Source: CAZAFM01 sp964484395 (GTDB lineage: Bacteria > Campylobacterota > Campylobacteria > Campylobacterales > CAZAFM01). Taken from it: 39,615 bases of DNA. Numbering within the stretch: the stretch's first letter is position 1; each line of letters opens with the position of its first letter. The notes beneath the pieces are model-generated. The model searched no databases. It was not told the DNA's origin and saw nothing but the letters and a program-made list of their open reading frames with translations. The DNA lies in NCBI GenBank assembly GCA_964484395.1, contig CAZAFM010000007.1, forward strand, positions 1 through 39,615. Reading direction: 5' to 3'. Positions 15,427-23,311 of the stretch are shown here, piece after piece. The position numbers and the translations under genes are program-made.

Positions 15427-16998
15427 CTATCTTGCAAATTCTATAGCTCTTAGCTCCCTTATTACATTTACTTTTATCTCACCTGGATATTGGACTTTAT
15501 CCTCTATATCTTTAGCAATCTCTTTTGACACTAAGACTGCCTCAGCATCATTTACAAGCTCAGAGCTTATGATAACTCTAACTTCCCTACCTGCATTTAT
15601 TGCATAAGCAGCCCTCACTCCTTGCTTCTGCAGAGCAATACTCTCTACCTCTTTTACTCTTTTTAGGTAGCTCTCTAGCACTTCGCGTCTAGCTCCGGGT
15701 CTAGCTGCACTCAAAGTATCAGCAGCACATACAGCAGCACACTCTATAGTTTTTGCATCTTCATGCCCATGGTGAGCATATATTGCATTGATAACAGCTG
15801 GATGCTCTTTATATCTTTTACAAATATCAGCACCTAGGTCCACATGACTACCTGAATACTCATGAGTTAGAGATTTACCTATATCATGAAGTAAGCCTGC
15901 CCTCTTAGCAAGCTTCTCATCTCCACCCATCTCAGCGGCCATTATAGAGGCTAGATGAGCAACTTCAAGTGAGTGTCCGAGTGCGTTTTGACCATAACTT
16001 GCTCTATACTTTAGCTTTCCTATGAGCTTTATTAGCTCTGGGTGTATACCGCTTAGCCCTAGATCTAGGACTATATCTTGTCCTTCTTCTAGTATGCTCT
16101 GTTCAAACTCACTGCTAACTTTGTCATACATCTCCTCTATCCTAGCAGGCTGTATCCGTCCATCTTCGACCAGAAGCTCTATAGTCCTAGTGGCTATAGC
16201 CCTTCTATAGAGATTAAAGCTACTCAAAATAATAGCATTTGGGGTGTCATCAATAATAACATCTACTCCACTTACCATCTCAAGAGCTTTGATATTTCTA
16301 CCCTCTTTACCAATGATACGCCCTTTTAGCTCATCATCTGGAAGATTTATGACATTTATAAGTCGTTCAGCTGCAAACTCTCCTGCAAATCTCGTTGTTG
16401 CTTGGGCTAATATGAAGTTGGCTCTTTTTTTGCCCTCCTCCTTAGCTTCGTTTTCATACTTTCTAACCAAATGGGCAATATCCTCTCTTGAGCTCTCCTC
16501 CACTCTTTGAAGAATCATCTCTTTAGCCTCATTTTCAGTCAAGCCACTTACATTTGAGAGAGCGTTTTTAAGCTCTTTTAGACTACTTGAGTACTTATCT
16601 TTTATAGAGTCTATCTCTCTTAGGCGTAAATCTATTTTTTGTGAGTGCTCTTTTGCCTCTTTTTTTTCATACTGTACCTCATCTAGCTCTTTTTCAAGCC
16701 TTTTTATCAAAGATTCCTCTTTGCGCTCAAGCTGCATTAGCTTTGCATCATACTCACTTTTTAGCTTATGTTTTTCATCATCATAATTTCTTTTGAGCTC
16801 TATTTCTGCTTCTTTAGCAGTTATTTTTGCATTTTGAAGCACTATCTGCGCTTCATGCTCTATGGCTTTTGCTTTAGCTTTTGCTTGTTCTAGATATATC
16901 TTAAAGTTAGCAGATGCTAGCTTTTTTGATATAAGATATCCTACTCCTCCTCCTAATAGTACTGAAGCAATTACTGCTACTATCAACTCTAATTCCAT
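15427..16998 (-). CDS. rny: Ribonuclease Y
   Basis: A membrane-anchored endoribonuclease starting mRNA decay, about 523 residues. One N-terminal helix (LIVAVIASVLLGGGVGYL) is followed by a charged coiled coil to about 195, a KH RNA-binding domain (GRIIGKEGRNIKALEMVSGV), and an HD domain (ALGHSLEVAHLA, LLHDIGKSL, HHGHED) coordinating metal. I prefer ATG at 16998, with AAGGG six bases upstream; the ATG at 17004 abuts that SD directly. The upstream cyclo-ligase frame continues 92 bases into it. Confidence 0.95.
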   Translation of the reverse strand: MELELIVAVIASVLLGGGVGYLISKKLASANFKIYLEQAKAKAKAIEHEAQIVLQNAKITAKEAEIELKRNYDDEKHKLKSEYDAKLMQLERKEESLIKRLEKELDEVQYEKKEAKEHSQKIDLRLREIDSIKDKYSSSLKELKNALSNVSGLTENEAKEMILQRVEESSREDIAHLVRKYENEAKEEGKKRANFILAQATTRFAGEFAAERLINVINLPDDELKGRIIGKEGRNIKALEMVSGVDVIIDDTPNAIILSSFNLYRRAIATRTIELLVEDGRIQPARIEEMYDKVSSEFEQSILEEGQDIVLDLGLSGIHPELIKLIGKLKYRASYGQNALGHSLEVAHLASIMAAEMGGDEKLAKRAGLLHDIGKSLTHEYSGSHVDLGADICKRYKEHPAVINAIYAHHGHEDAKTIECAAVCAADTLSAARPGARREVLESYLKRVKEVESIALQKQGVRAAYAINAGREVRVIISSELVNDAEAVLVSKEIAKDIEDKVQYPGEIKVNVIRELRAIEFAR

Positions 16999-17548
16999 GT
17001 CCATCCCTTCGTATTTTTAATCTCAATGAAGGGGTGATAAGAAAATCAGCTCTTACATCATGGTCTTGGCAAAGTTCAAAACTACTTATACACAGACTCC
17101 TTTGAACAAAAATTTTTGTAATTGAACTATTTTTGCTATCAAAATATCTATCATACATACCTTTCCCAAAACCAACTCTTTTAAAATTTCTATCAACCCC
17201 GATAATCGGAATAACTGCAACTTCAATTGCAGCAAATCTATAATATGAATCTTTGGGTTCCACAATCCCAAATCTATTTTTGCATAAAGGCAACCTGTAT
17301 TTTACCACTTTAAAACTAACATCTCTCATAAGTGGAAGGTATATTTCTACTCCTTGGCGTCTTAAAGCTTTGATGGTTTTTCTTATATCAGCCTCAAAAG
17401 CAAATGGATAGTAAAAAAGGATGGATTTTGGTTTTAGGGCTTTTAGGAGGGTTTGAAGATTTTGATTGACTTTTACATCTCTTATATAGTTGTTTTTTAC
17501 TTTTTGAAGCTTTTTTTTACACTTTTGTCTAAACTCTATTTTATCCAA
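16907..17548 (-). CDS. 5-formyltetrahydrofolate cyclo-ligase
   Basis: Converts 5-formyl-THF to 5,10-methenyl-THF with ATP. The family core is visible: an N-terminal basic helix (FRQKCKKKLQKVK), FYYPFAFEADIRK, VEIYLPLM, FGIVEPK, VIPIIGVDRNFKRVGFGKGMYDRYF. The start is TTG at 17548 with AGGTGG five bases upstream. After ADFLITP the last 35 or so residues look unlike the family and lie over the first codons of rny; the original stop has probably been lost. First gene of the operon with rny, DUF507 and carA. Confidence 0.88.
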   Translation of the reverse strand: MDKIEFRQKCKKKLQKVKNNYIRDVKVNQNLQTLLKALKPKSILFYYPFAFEADIRKTIKALRRQGVEIYLPLMRDVSFKVVKYRLPLCKNRFGIVEPKDSYYRFAAIEVAVIPIIGVDRNFKRVGFGKGMYDRYFDSKNSSITKIFVQRSLCISSFELCQDHDVRADFLITPSLRLKIRRDGHGIRVDSSSNCFSTIRRRSRISYIKKASIC

Positions 17549-17572
17549 AATACCACCTTGAGATTTTGATAA

Positions 17573-17581
17573 ATTATACCA
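17573..17581 (-). promoter_or_regulatory. Extended -10 promoter for the cyclo-ligase/rny/carA operon
   Basis: On the minus strand, TGG then TATAAT (17578-17573), 25 bases upstream of the TTG start. It lies just after the stop of the decayed toxin gene, so the operon has its own promoter. Confidence 0.5.
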
Positions 17582-17586
17582 TTAAG

Positions 17587-17866
17587 TCAACAATTGAAAA
17601 TCTGATTGTGTGTGCCATATCTTGCAAGGTTTAAAACAGCTTTTTCCTCATCAATATGATAAACTAAAAGCCACTCAGGCTTGATATGGCACTCTCTGTA
17701 TTCCTGCTAGTTGCCTTTGCGTGGATGGTCTTTGTGTTTTTGGTCAAGTATCATGTTTTTTGATAAACCATAGCAGTACTTCAAAATCATCTTTACTAAA
17801 TCCACCGCTCCTTTTATCTCTATCCATATCCTCTTTAAAACTTTTGTGGGGTCTTAACACAAGCAT
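17587..17866 (-). pseudogene. Decayed YafQ/RelE-family mRNA interferase toxin
   Basis: Reading across two lesions gives a recognisable YafQ-type toxin: MLVLRPHKSFKEDMDRDKRS, then SKDDFEVLLWFIKKH, then LDQKHKDHPRKGN, then EYRECHIKPEWLLVYHIDEE, ending LARYGTHNQIF. The HPxKGN, YRECHIKPEWLLVY and G-H-xx-x-F blocks are family hallmarks. A one-base frameshift lies near 17745-17765 and an in-frame TAG at 17709-17707 interrupts KGN/EYRE. The toxin is therefore dead as sequenced. It overlaps the end of the antitoxin remnant by 13 bases, the usual arrangement of such operons. Confidence 0.78.
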
Positions 17867-18069
17867 TTAGATACCATTCCTTCAAACATATCTTTAGCGC
17901 TATCAAATCTATCGCAGTTTCTATCTGCTTCTAAATCCTCCATGGCTTATCTTGTCTCTTCACTGGGTTCAGATAGGCTCATCTTCTACAACAACTGCTT
18001 TATCTTTTGGTAAAAGCTCCAAAAACCTATAAATTTTGAATAGATAGAATCATCTATCTGTAAAGTCAT
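17854..18069 (-). pseudogene. Decayed antitoxin partner of the YafQ-like toxin
   Basis: Starting at ATG 18069 the frame reads MTLQIDDSIYSKFIGF. In a shifted frame it continues LELLPKDKAVVVEDEPI, then returns to the first frame as LSEPSEETR, a TAA, and AMEDLEADRNCDRFDSAKDM near the end. This has the size and layout of a short RelB-like antitoxin: DNA-binding N-terminus, acidic middle, toxin-wrapping C-terminal helix. Two compensating shifts plus a nonsense codon make it non-functional. The family assignment is weaker than for the toxin. Confidence 0.55.
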
Positions 18070-18193
18070 AGTATGTATTTTCTATCCTTTTTGGGATTTT
18101 GCTATGGATTATAACATAAGAAAGCTACCTTCGTATTAGCATCTATGGATATTATCTAACTACAAAACTGAATTTTCAAATGTTGAAGTATCT

Positions 18194-18379
18194 ATGGTTT
18201 ATAATGGTGTCTATTATAATGGTCTTAAAAGTCAAAGACACCATCTTTTGAAAAAAGCTGAAGAAAAAGGGTCGAGTGAAAGTGATAGTGAATATACCAC
18301 CCCACTTTGTCAAGACAACATAAAAAACACTAACTATACAAAAAAGATAAAACAGCTTCATCAAAATGTGTTAACATAA
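18194..18379 (+). CDS. Doubtful 61-residue open frame, unknown
   Basis: The frame is open from 18140 and has an ATG at 18194 with no SD. The product is polar (LKSQRHHLLKKAEEKG, then Ser/Asp-rich) and I recognise no family. TATAATGGT occurs twice near its start (18200-18208, 18215-18223). It may be a relic like the neighbouring pseudogenes. The bases from 18070 to 18193 hold nothing else I can identify. Confidence 0.2.
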   Translation: MVYNGVYYNGLKSQRHHLLKKAEEKGSSESDSEYTTPLCQDNIKNTNYTKKIKQLHQNVLT

Positions 18380-18410
18380 CAAATATACCATTACATTTTG
18401 AGGAGTTATC

Positions 18411-18563
18411 ATGGAGATACTTATAGTTATATTTTATATATTATTCCTTATCATGGGGCTGTTTTTAAGCTTTCAAAGTTTGAAGTACTTTAAAACTATG
18501 TGGGACTATAAACATAGGAAAAAAGATGGTAGCGAGGATTATAAGTTTAAAAAATTTGATTAG
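18411..18563 (+). CDS. 50-residue single-span membrane protein
   Basis: A short gene with a strong SD (GAGGAG, six bases before ATG). The product starts MEILIVIFYILFLIMGLFLS, one hydrophobic helix, then a basic and polar tail ending DYKFKKFD. The positive residues follow the helix, so the tail is probably cytoplasmic. I recognise no family. The clear SD, the hydrophobic-then-charged layout and the following inverted repeat support a real gene. It stands alone between a decayed toxin-antitoxin region and a convergent kinase operon. Confidence 0.65.
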   Translation: MEILIVIFYILFLIMGLFLSFQSLKYFKTMWDYKHRKKDGSEDYKFKKFD

Positions 18564-18589
18564 CAAAGATTGTGTAATTAAGACTACAA

Positions 18590-18660
18590 GGTTAGAGCTT
18601 TACTTCTTGAGTTTAAAAAGATCTTGAGCAGTGGTCATAGATAGGAGTAAATCTCTAACC
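18590..18660. terminator. 71-base imperfect inverted repeat between convergent genes
   Basis: GGTTAGAG (18590-18597) pairs with CTCTAACC (18653-18660) and TTTACT (18599-18604) with AGTAAA (18646-18651), with one mismatch between the two stems. The loop contains TCTTGAG twice (18605-18611, 18622-18628). It could end transcription from both sides, but no strong T run flanks it. Confidence 0.45.
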
Positions 18661-18667
18661 CTACTCT

Positions 18668-19825
18668 CTAGTTCACAAAAGTCATTTCTATTTTAGCACC
18701 ATTTTGATGGTTACTAGCATCCATCCTTCCACCCATATGGTTTACTATAAGTGAACACATCCAAAGACCTATTCCGCTACCATCTTTTTTTGTAGTTTTA
18801 TTGGGCTCAAAAAGCTTAGTTGGAAGCATACTTTCATCTATTCCTCCAGCACTATCTTCAAAAGATATTTTGGTAAACTCCCCATCACTCTTCGCTTCTA
18901 TGGTTATTGGATTGATCTCATCTTCTTTTAGCAAGTAAGCATCCATAGAGTTTTTGACAAGGTTTAAAATAACATGCTTAAACTCACTCTTATCACCTAC
19001 TAAAACTATATTTGGCTCTATATTTTTTGTGATTTTAATACTTTTAGTTCTCAAAAGATCATCTATAATAAAAAGAGTCTCTTCAAGAGCTTCAACAAAG
19101 TCAAACTTTACATTTTGACGAGATGGATTAAAAAAGCTCCTAAAATCTTTTGATATTTTAGCCAAGAAGTCAGTTTGCTCTTTTATTTTTGCATTGTTTT
19201 CTAGAAAAAAATCCTTCTCTTCACTATCAATATCATAACATTCAAGCCTATCAACTGCTATATCACTCAAAAGCCTAATTGATGTAATAGGCTGTTGCCA
19301 TTGATGAAGCATCATCTCCATCATCTCTCCAAAAAGTATGAGCTTTGATTTATGTATCATCATACTTTCACTGTTTTTGTAATCCTCTAACATCAAAAGG
19401 TCACAGTATGAGCGAAGTGCAGTAGTAACTGAGCAGTTTAGGCTCTCCTCTGTTAGCTCACCTTTGCTTTTATAGTCATTTATCTCATATTTGTGTACAA
19501 CTTCAGTTTCTGGATACTCGCCGGGCTCACCTGTTCTTATAACTATTCTTGTTTTATGGTTTTCTAGCTCTTCTCTTAAGTGTTTTATCACATCAAAGCC
19601 AGCTTCATTGTGCTCCATGATTATATCTAGGAAAATTACAGCAATATCACCATGTCTATTTAGTATATCTATTGCCTCTTTTGCGCTTTTTGCAGTTAAA
19701 AACTCAAGCTGTTTATTATAAAAGGAGTATTCATCAAGTGCAAATTTTGTGATGCTTATCACATCCTCTTCATCATCAACTATCAGTATCTTCCATGTTG
19801 ATGAGTTGTAACAACACTCCCTCAT
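18668..19825 (-). CDS. Receiver-histidine kinase hybrid (REC-HisKA-HATPase)
   Basis: A 385-residue cytoplasmic protein. The receiver has acidic pair DDEED and phospho-acceptor D67; its second half (IVIRTGEPGEYPETEVV, YEINDYKSKGELT) matches receivers next to DUF3369 domains. The kinase has phospho-accepting H173 in LHQWQQPI, a variant common in Campylobacterota, then an N-box (HVILNLVKNSMDAY), DSAGGID and GSGIGLWM. Its ATG overlaps the upstream kinase gene by 4 bp. It is the last gene of the five-gene signalling operon. With no membrane span and an N-terminal receiver, it probably acts as a relay step. Confidence 0.9.
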   Translation of the reverse strand: MRECCYNSSTWKILIVDDEEDVISITKFALDEYSFYNKQLEFLTAKSAKEAIDILNRHGDIAVIFLDIIMEHNEAGFDVIKHLREELENHKTRIVIRTGEPGEYPETEVVHKYEINDYKSKGELTEESLNCSVTTALRSYCDLLMLEDYKNSESMMIHKSKLILFGEMMEMMLHQWQQPITSIRLLSDIAVDRLECYDIDSEEKDFFLENNAKIKEQTDFLAKISKDFRSFFNPSRQNVKFDFVEALEETLFIIDDLLRTKSIKITKNIEPNIVLVGDKSEFKHVILNLVKNSMDAYLLKEDEINPITIEAKSDGEFTKISFEDSAGGIDESMLPTKLFEPNKTTKKDGSGIGLWMCSLIVNHMGGRMDASNHQNGAKIEMTFVN

Positions 19826-21063
19826 AGTTTCTCCTTTGGGTACTCAGAAGGCAGGGTAATTTCAAAGCTTGTGCCTTTTTGCTCTTTTGATTCAAGCTTA
19901 ATAGAGCCTCCTAGCTTTGCTGTGACTATATTGTAGACTATATGAAGCCCAAGCCCGCTACCTTCTCCTCTGTTGGTTGTGAAGAATGGTTCAAATATTC
20001 TATTTTGGATACTTTTATCAATTCCACAACCATTGTCGCTGTATTTTATGACTATTCTATCATCTTTTTCTAAAACTTTGATAACTATTTTACCTCCATC
20101 TTCATTGAAGCCATGTATTAGTGAGTTCATCACAAGATTTGAGATTATCTGTCCAAATGGACCTGGGAGAGTCTTTATTATCAACTTTTCACACTCTATT
20201 TCAAGTGAGTGGTTATATCTAGCATACTGAGGATGGAGAGTTTTGGCAATCTCATTTAAGTAGTTGCATATATCTATCTCTTGATAGCCTTCTGAGCTTT
20301 GATCAGTTGCTACTCTTTTGAAGCTTTTTATCAATTCATTTGCTTTTTGTACATTTTTTAGTACAAGATCACTTATTTGAGCTATGTCTTCTAGCTTTTG
20401 AGTAGCTTCATTTTGTGTTATATCTTTTTTTATTAGTCCTTCAGCCCTTTTTTTTAGTGTTGAAGACGCGGTTACACATACCCCTATTGGGGTGTTTATC
20501 TCATGTGCCACACCAGCTACAAGCTTTCCAAGAGCTGCCATTTTCTCTGTTTGTATTAGCTTATCTTGAGTCTGCTCTAGATTTTCAATAGCTTTTTCAA
20601 GGTCACTTGTTCTTTTTTTTACAGTTTCTTCTAGTATTTTGGTATGAGATTCTATCTGCTTTGCTTGTGTGAAGCTAAGAAGTGCTTCTTGTATAGTAAG
20701 ATAGAGGTCATCACTATCCCAAGGCTTTTGGATGAAGCGATAGAGGTCAGCCCCATTTATGGCGTTTTCTATACCCTCTATACTAGCTTGTCCTGTTAAC
20801 ATAATCTTTTTTGAGTCAGGATAGAGCTTATGGATAGATTTTAAGACCTCATCACCTTTTAGGTTTGGCATGATGTAGTCACATACAACTATGGCTAGCT
20901 CTTTTTTTTCATCCTTTAGCTCTTTTACTATCTCAAGCGCATCTTCACCACTTTGAGCCATCTCTATTTCAAGATGCGCTACAAATCTTTTAGTTAAAAA
21001 ACGCTCAAGTGAGGTTAAAATAACCTCCTCATCATCTACACACAGTATAGTAGGAAGTGACAA
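19822..21063 (-). CDS. Receiver-histidine kinase hybrid (REC-coiled coil-HisKA-HATPase)
   Basis: A 413-residue cytoplasmic protein. The receiver (D62 in VVCDYIMPN, conserved KPWD) is followed by a coiled coil and a kinase core with H187 in GVAHEINTP, N-box FGQIISNLVMNSLIHG, DNGCGID and GEGSGLGLHIV. The start is TTG at 21063 directly after the previous stop (TAATTG), with GGAG nine bases upstream. It overlaps the next gene by 4 bp. Receiver upstream of kinase suggests that phosphorylation by another kinase, probably the membrane kinase of this operon, controls its activity. Confidence 0.9.
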   Translation of the reverse strand: MSLPTILCVDDEEVILTSLERFLTKRFVAHLEIEMAQSGEDALEIVKELKDEKKELAIVVCDYIMPNLKGDEVLKSIHKLYPDSKKIMLTGQASIEGIENAINGADLYRFIQKPWDSDDLYLTIQEALLSFTQAKQIESHTKILEETVKKRTSDLEKAIENLEQTQDKLIQTEKMAALGKLVAGVAHEINTPIGVCVTASSTLKKRAEGLIKKDITQNEATQKLEDIAQISDLVLKNVQKANELIKSFKRVATDQSSEGYQEIDICNYLNEIAKTLHPQYARYNHSLEIECEKLIIKTLPGPFGQIISNLVMNSLIHGFNEDGGKIVIKVLEKDDRIVIKYSDNGCGIDKSIQNRIFEPFFTTNRGEGSGLGLHIVYNIVTAKLGGSIKLESKEQKGTSFEITLPSEYPKEKL

Positions 21064-21462
21064 TTAGCTCATCTCCTCTACAGACTCTCTTATAAACTTT
21101 GAAAGTGCAGCTCCATCCCACGGTTTGTTTATAAACTTAAACTTCTCAATATGCTCTTCAGAGCGCTCAATAGCTTTTTGATCAGCTTGACCTGAAAGCA
21201 TAACTTTTAAAACTTTTGGAAACTTCTCATCTGCTTCAATCAAAAACTCATCACCTTTCATACCCGGCATAAGCCAATCAGAAACAATAACAAGTAGCTT
21301 AAAATCTTCCTCTTTTAGCTCATCAAGTATCTCAAAAGCATCTTCAGCACTCTGGGCTAGCTCTATAACATACTCACTTCCAAACTCTTTTATAAACTGG
21401 CTCTCAAGTGCACTAAGAACAATCTCTTCATCATCAACACACAAAATAGCTTTATTATTCAT
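21064..21462 (-). CDS. Stand-alone receiver domain protein
   Basis: A 132-residue single-domain response regulator with acidic pair DDEE, phospho-acceptor D62 (VSDWLMPG), the Ser of VMLSGQA, and KPWDGAAL near the C-terminus. It has no output domain. It resembles the receiver of the next gene and may be a duplicate. Such proteins shuttle phosphoryl groups or bind targets as CheY does. It lies 59 bases after the membrane kinase gene, with a hairpin in the gap, and abuts the next gene (TAATTG). Confidence 0.9.
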   Translation of the reverse strand: MNNKAILCVDDEEIVLSALESQFIKEFGSEYVIELAQSAEDAFEILDELKEEDFKLLVIVSDWLMPGMKGDEFLIEADEKFPKVLKVMLSGQADQKAIERSEEHIEKFKFINKPWDGAALSKFIRESVEEMS

Positions 21463-21494
21463 ATATCAATCTCCTTTTAGTCGATTATTTATAC

Positions 21495-21522
21495 GCTCTT
21501 TGAAAGTGAATTTCAAAAGAGC
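21495..21522 (-). promoter_or_regulatory. Intra-operon hairpin after the membrane kinase gene
   Basis: GCTCTTTGAAA (21495-21505) pairs with TTTC-A-AAAGAGC (21511-21522), an 11-bp stem with one bulged base and a 5-base loop. It begins at the kinase stop codon and has no T run after it, so mRNA processing or stability control is more likely than termination. Confidence 0.4.
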
Positions 21523-23306
21523 TACGCTAACGCTTTGTTTCCTTCAGCAGGAGGCTCTTTGTCTCCTATAGGGATATATACTCTAAAAGTGCTTCCCTCA
21601 CCCTTTTTGCTCTCTACTTCTATTTTTCCTTCATGTTTGGCAACGATTTTTTGAACTATATCTAGTCCAAGTCCGCTACCTTCACCACGCCTTTTTGTGG
21701 TGTAAAAAGGCTTGTACATTTTATTCATAACATCCTCATCCATACCACAACCATTGTCTTTAATAGATACAACTGCATAGTTATTCTCTTTGTATAAAGA
21801 GACTTCCAAAACTCCACTATACTCCATAGCTTGCAGTGCATTGTGTATTAGGTTTGTCCATACTTGGTTTAGCTCATCAGCCCAGCACATGACAGGCTCT
21901 ATATCTTCATAGTTCCTAACTAGCTCAACTGAGTGCTTTATCTGGTTTCTATATATAGTCAAAGCTGTTTCTAGCCCATCTTTGAGGCTTGAGAGGGCTT
22001 TTTCTTCTGAGGCATCAAACCTAGCAAAGCTTTTGAGTGCAAACACAACCTTAGCAGCCCGTTCAGCAGCAAAGTTGATGTTTTTTATACTCTTTATCAC
22101 ATCACCTATGTGGTAGGCTGCTAAGAGAGTTTTGCTACTATCTTCTAGGAAAAAGAGAGGTTTAAAGACCTCTATATTTTCTTGAATACCCATATTTGCA
22201 AGCATATCAGCCACTCGTCTTGTATCTTCTTCAACACCCATATCTTCTAGCTCTTTAAGTAGTCTTTTTTTAAGAGCCCTCTTCTCTTTAAAACTAAGGT
22301 CAACAATTCCGACATTTTCCATTAATTGATAAAAAAGTTTTCGGTTGTCATCACTTAGATTATTGAGTATTTTTGGAAGCTCTATTAGTGTTTTCTTGAT
22401 ACTCTCATCTACACCTTCTGTAGAGCTTTTTATAGCTCCTAGGGGTGAGTTTATCTCATGAGCTACTCCTGCAACAATCTGTCCTAGTGCGGCTAGTTTT
22501 TCTGATTCTATTAGCTGAGACTGAGTAGCCTTTAGCTCCTCTATAGCATCTTCTAACTCTTTTGTTCTCTCTCTTACAGCACCATCTAGATTTATATTTA
22601 GCTCTTTTAGCTCTCTGTTTTGCTCCTCTATATATGAAAAAAGCTCAAGTAGGGCAACCCTACTTCTCTCTAGGCTCAACCCAAGCTCTCCTATCTCATC
22701 TGTTCTATCCCAGAAAAAAGGCTCATTTAGCTCTCTATTAGCTATTTTTTTGGATTCATCAAAAAGTTTTAATAGAGGTGAGGTGACTTTAACCTTTAAA
22801 AGATAGCTTATGAGACCTAGTCCTAGAAGGAAGAAAAGCAGAAAAAAGCTCATATATGGTGCAAGTTGTTTTAAAATGGTTGTGTACTCATTACTTGTAT
22901 TTTTGAAGTATATGCTGACACTACCTAAAAGCTCCCCCTCTTTATATACTTGTTCAGTTATCTTTTGGGTGTTTTCTAGATCTTTGGTTTTGGCTCTCTC
23001 TTCAAAAACTGAACCATCACTTTTGTTTATAACTATAGCTTCTATGTTTGGATCAAGCATGATTTGATCAAGCATAGGAGTAGCAAGTTCAGGCATGAAG
23101 TTCCACAGAGCAACCTCTGAAGAACGCACCAAAACATCTATAGTTCTCTCTTTGTGTACATCATACTCTTTTATGCGTTTCTCATACTCATAATGAAGTA
23201 TGATATATGATGATATAGCTACTGGCAGAAATATACCAAGTATCAGTATAGTAGATATTGCTGTTTTTAAAGAGCTGTTTAGAAAGTAGCTCTTAACTCT
23301 GTTCAT
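21522..23306 (-). CDS. Membrane sensor histidine kinase with inserted DHp domain
   Basis: A 594-residue kinase. TM1 is at about 13-34, a short periplasmic domain of about 110 residues follows, and TM2 is at about 151-171. A HAMP-like region and coiled coil lead to H283 (GVAHEINSPLGA). The second DHp helix (NFAAERAAKVVFALKSFARF) comes only at about 409-428, after roughly 105 extra helical residues. The ATPase has N-box VWTNLIHNALQAM, DNGCGMD and GEGSGLGL. It follows the binding-protein gene by 5 bases, so that protein probably presents the ligand to its periplasmic part. Confidence 0.92.
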   Translation of the reverse strand: MNRVKSYFLNSSLKTAISTILILGIFLPVAISSYIILHYEYEKRIKEYDVHKERTIDVLVRSSEVALWNFMPELATPMLDQIMLDPNIEAIVINKSDGSVFEERAKTKDLENTQKITEQVYKEGELLGSVSIYFKNTSNEYTTILKQLAPYMSFFLLFFLLGLGLISYLLKVKVTSPLLKLFDESKKIANRELNEPFFWDRTDEIGELGLSLERSRVALLELFSYIEEQNRELKELNINLDGAVRERTKELEDAIEELKATQSQLIESEKLAALGQIVAGVAHEINSPLGAIKSSTEGVDESIKKTLIELPKILNNLSDDNRKLFYQLMENVGIVDLSFKEKRALKKRLLKELEDMGVEEDTRRVADMLANMGIQENIEVFKPLFFLEDSSKTLLAAYHIGDVIKSIKNINFAAERAAKVVFALKSFARFDASEEKALSSLKDGLETALTIYRNQIKHSVELVRNYEDIEPVMCWADELNQVWTNLIHNALQAMEYSGVLEVSLYKENNYAVVSIKDNGCGMDEDVMNKMYKPFYTTKRRGEGSGLGLDIVQKIVAKHEGKIEVESKKGEGSTFRVYIPIGDKEPPAEGNKALA

Positions 23307-23311
23307 ACTTA

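Noticed and set aside
17687..17692. Sigma-54 -24 element (TGGCAC)
   Set aside because: No TTGC/GC -12 element at the required spacing, and it lies inside the toxin pseudogene.
18200..18223. Direct repeat TATAATGGT twice as a tandem promoter
   Set aside because: No gene starts at a suitable distance downstream; 15-base spacing and AT-rich context make chance likely.
17549..18410. tRNA, CRISPR or attachment site in the largest gap
   Set aside because: No cloverleaf, regularly spaced repeats or tRNA-end duplication; the gap is explained by a decayed toxin-antitoxin pair and a doubtful small frame.
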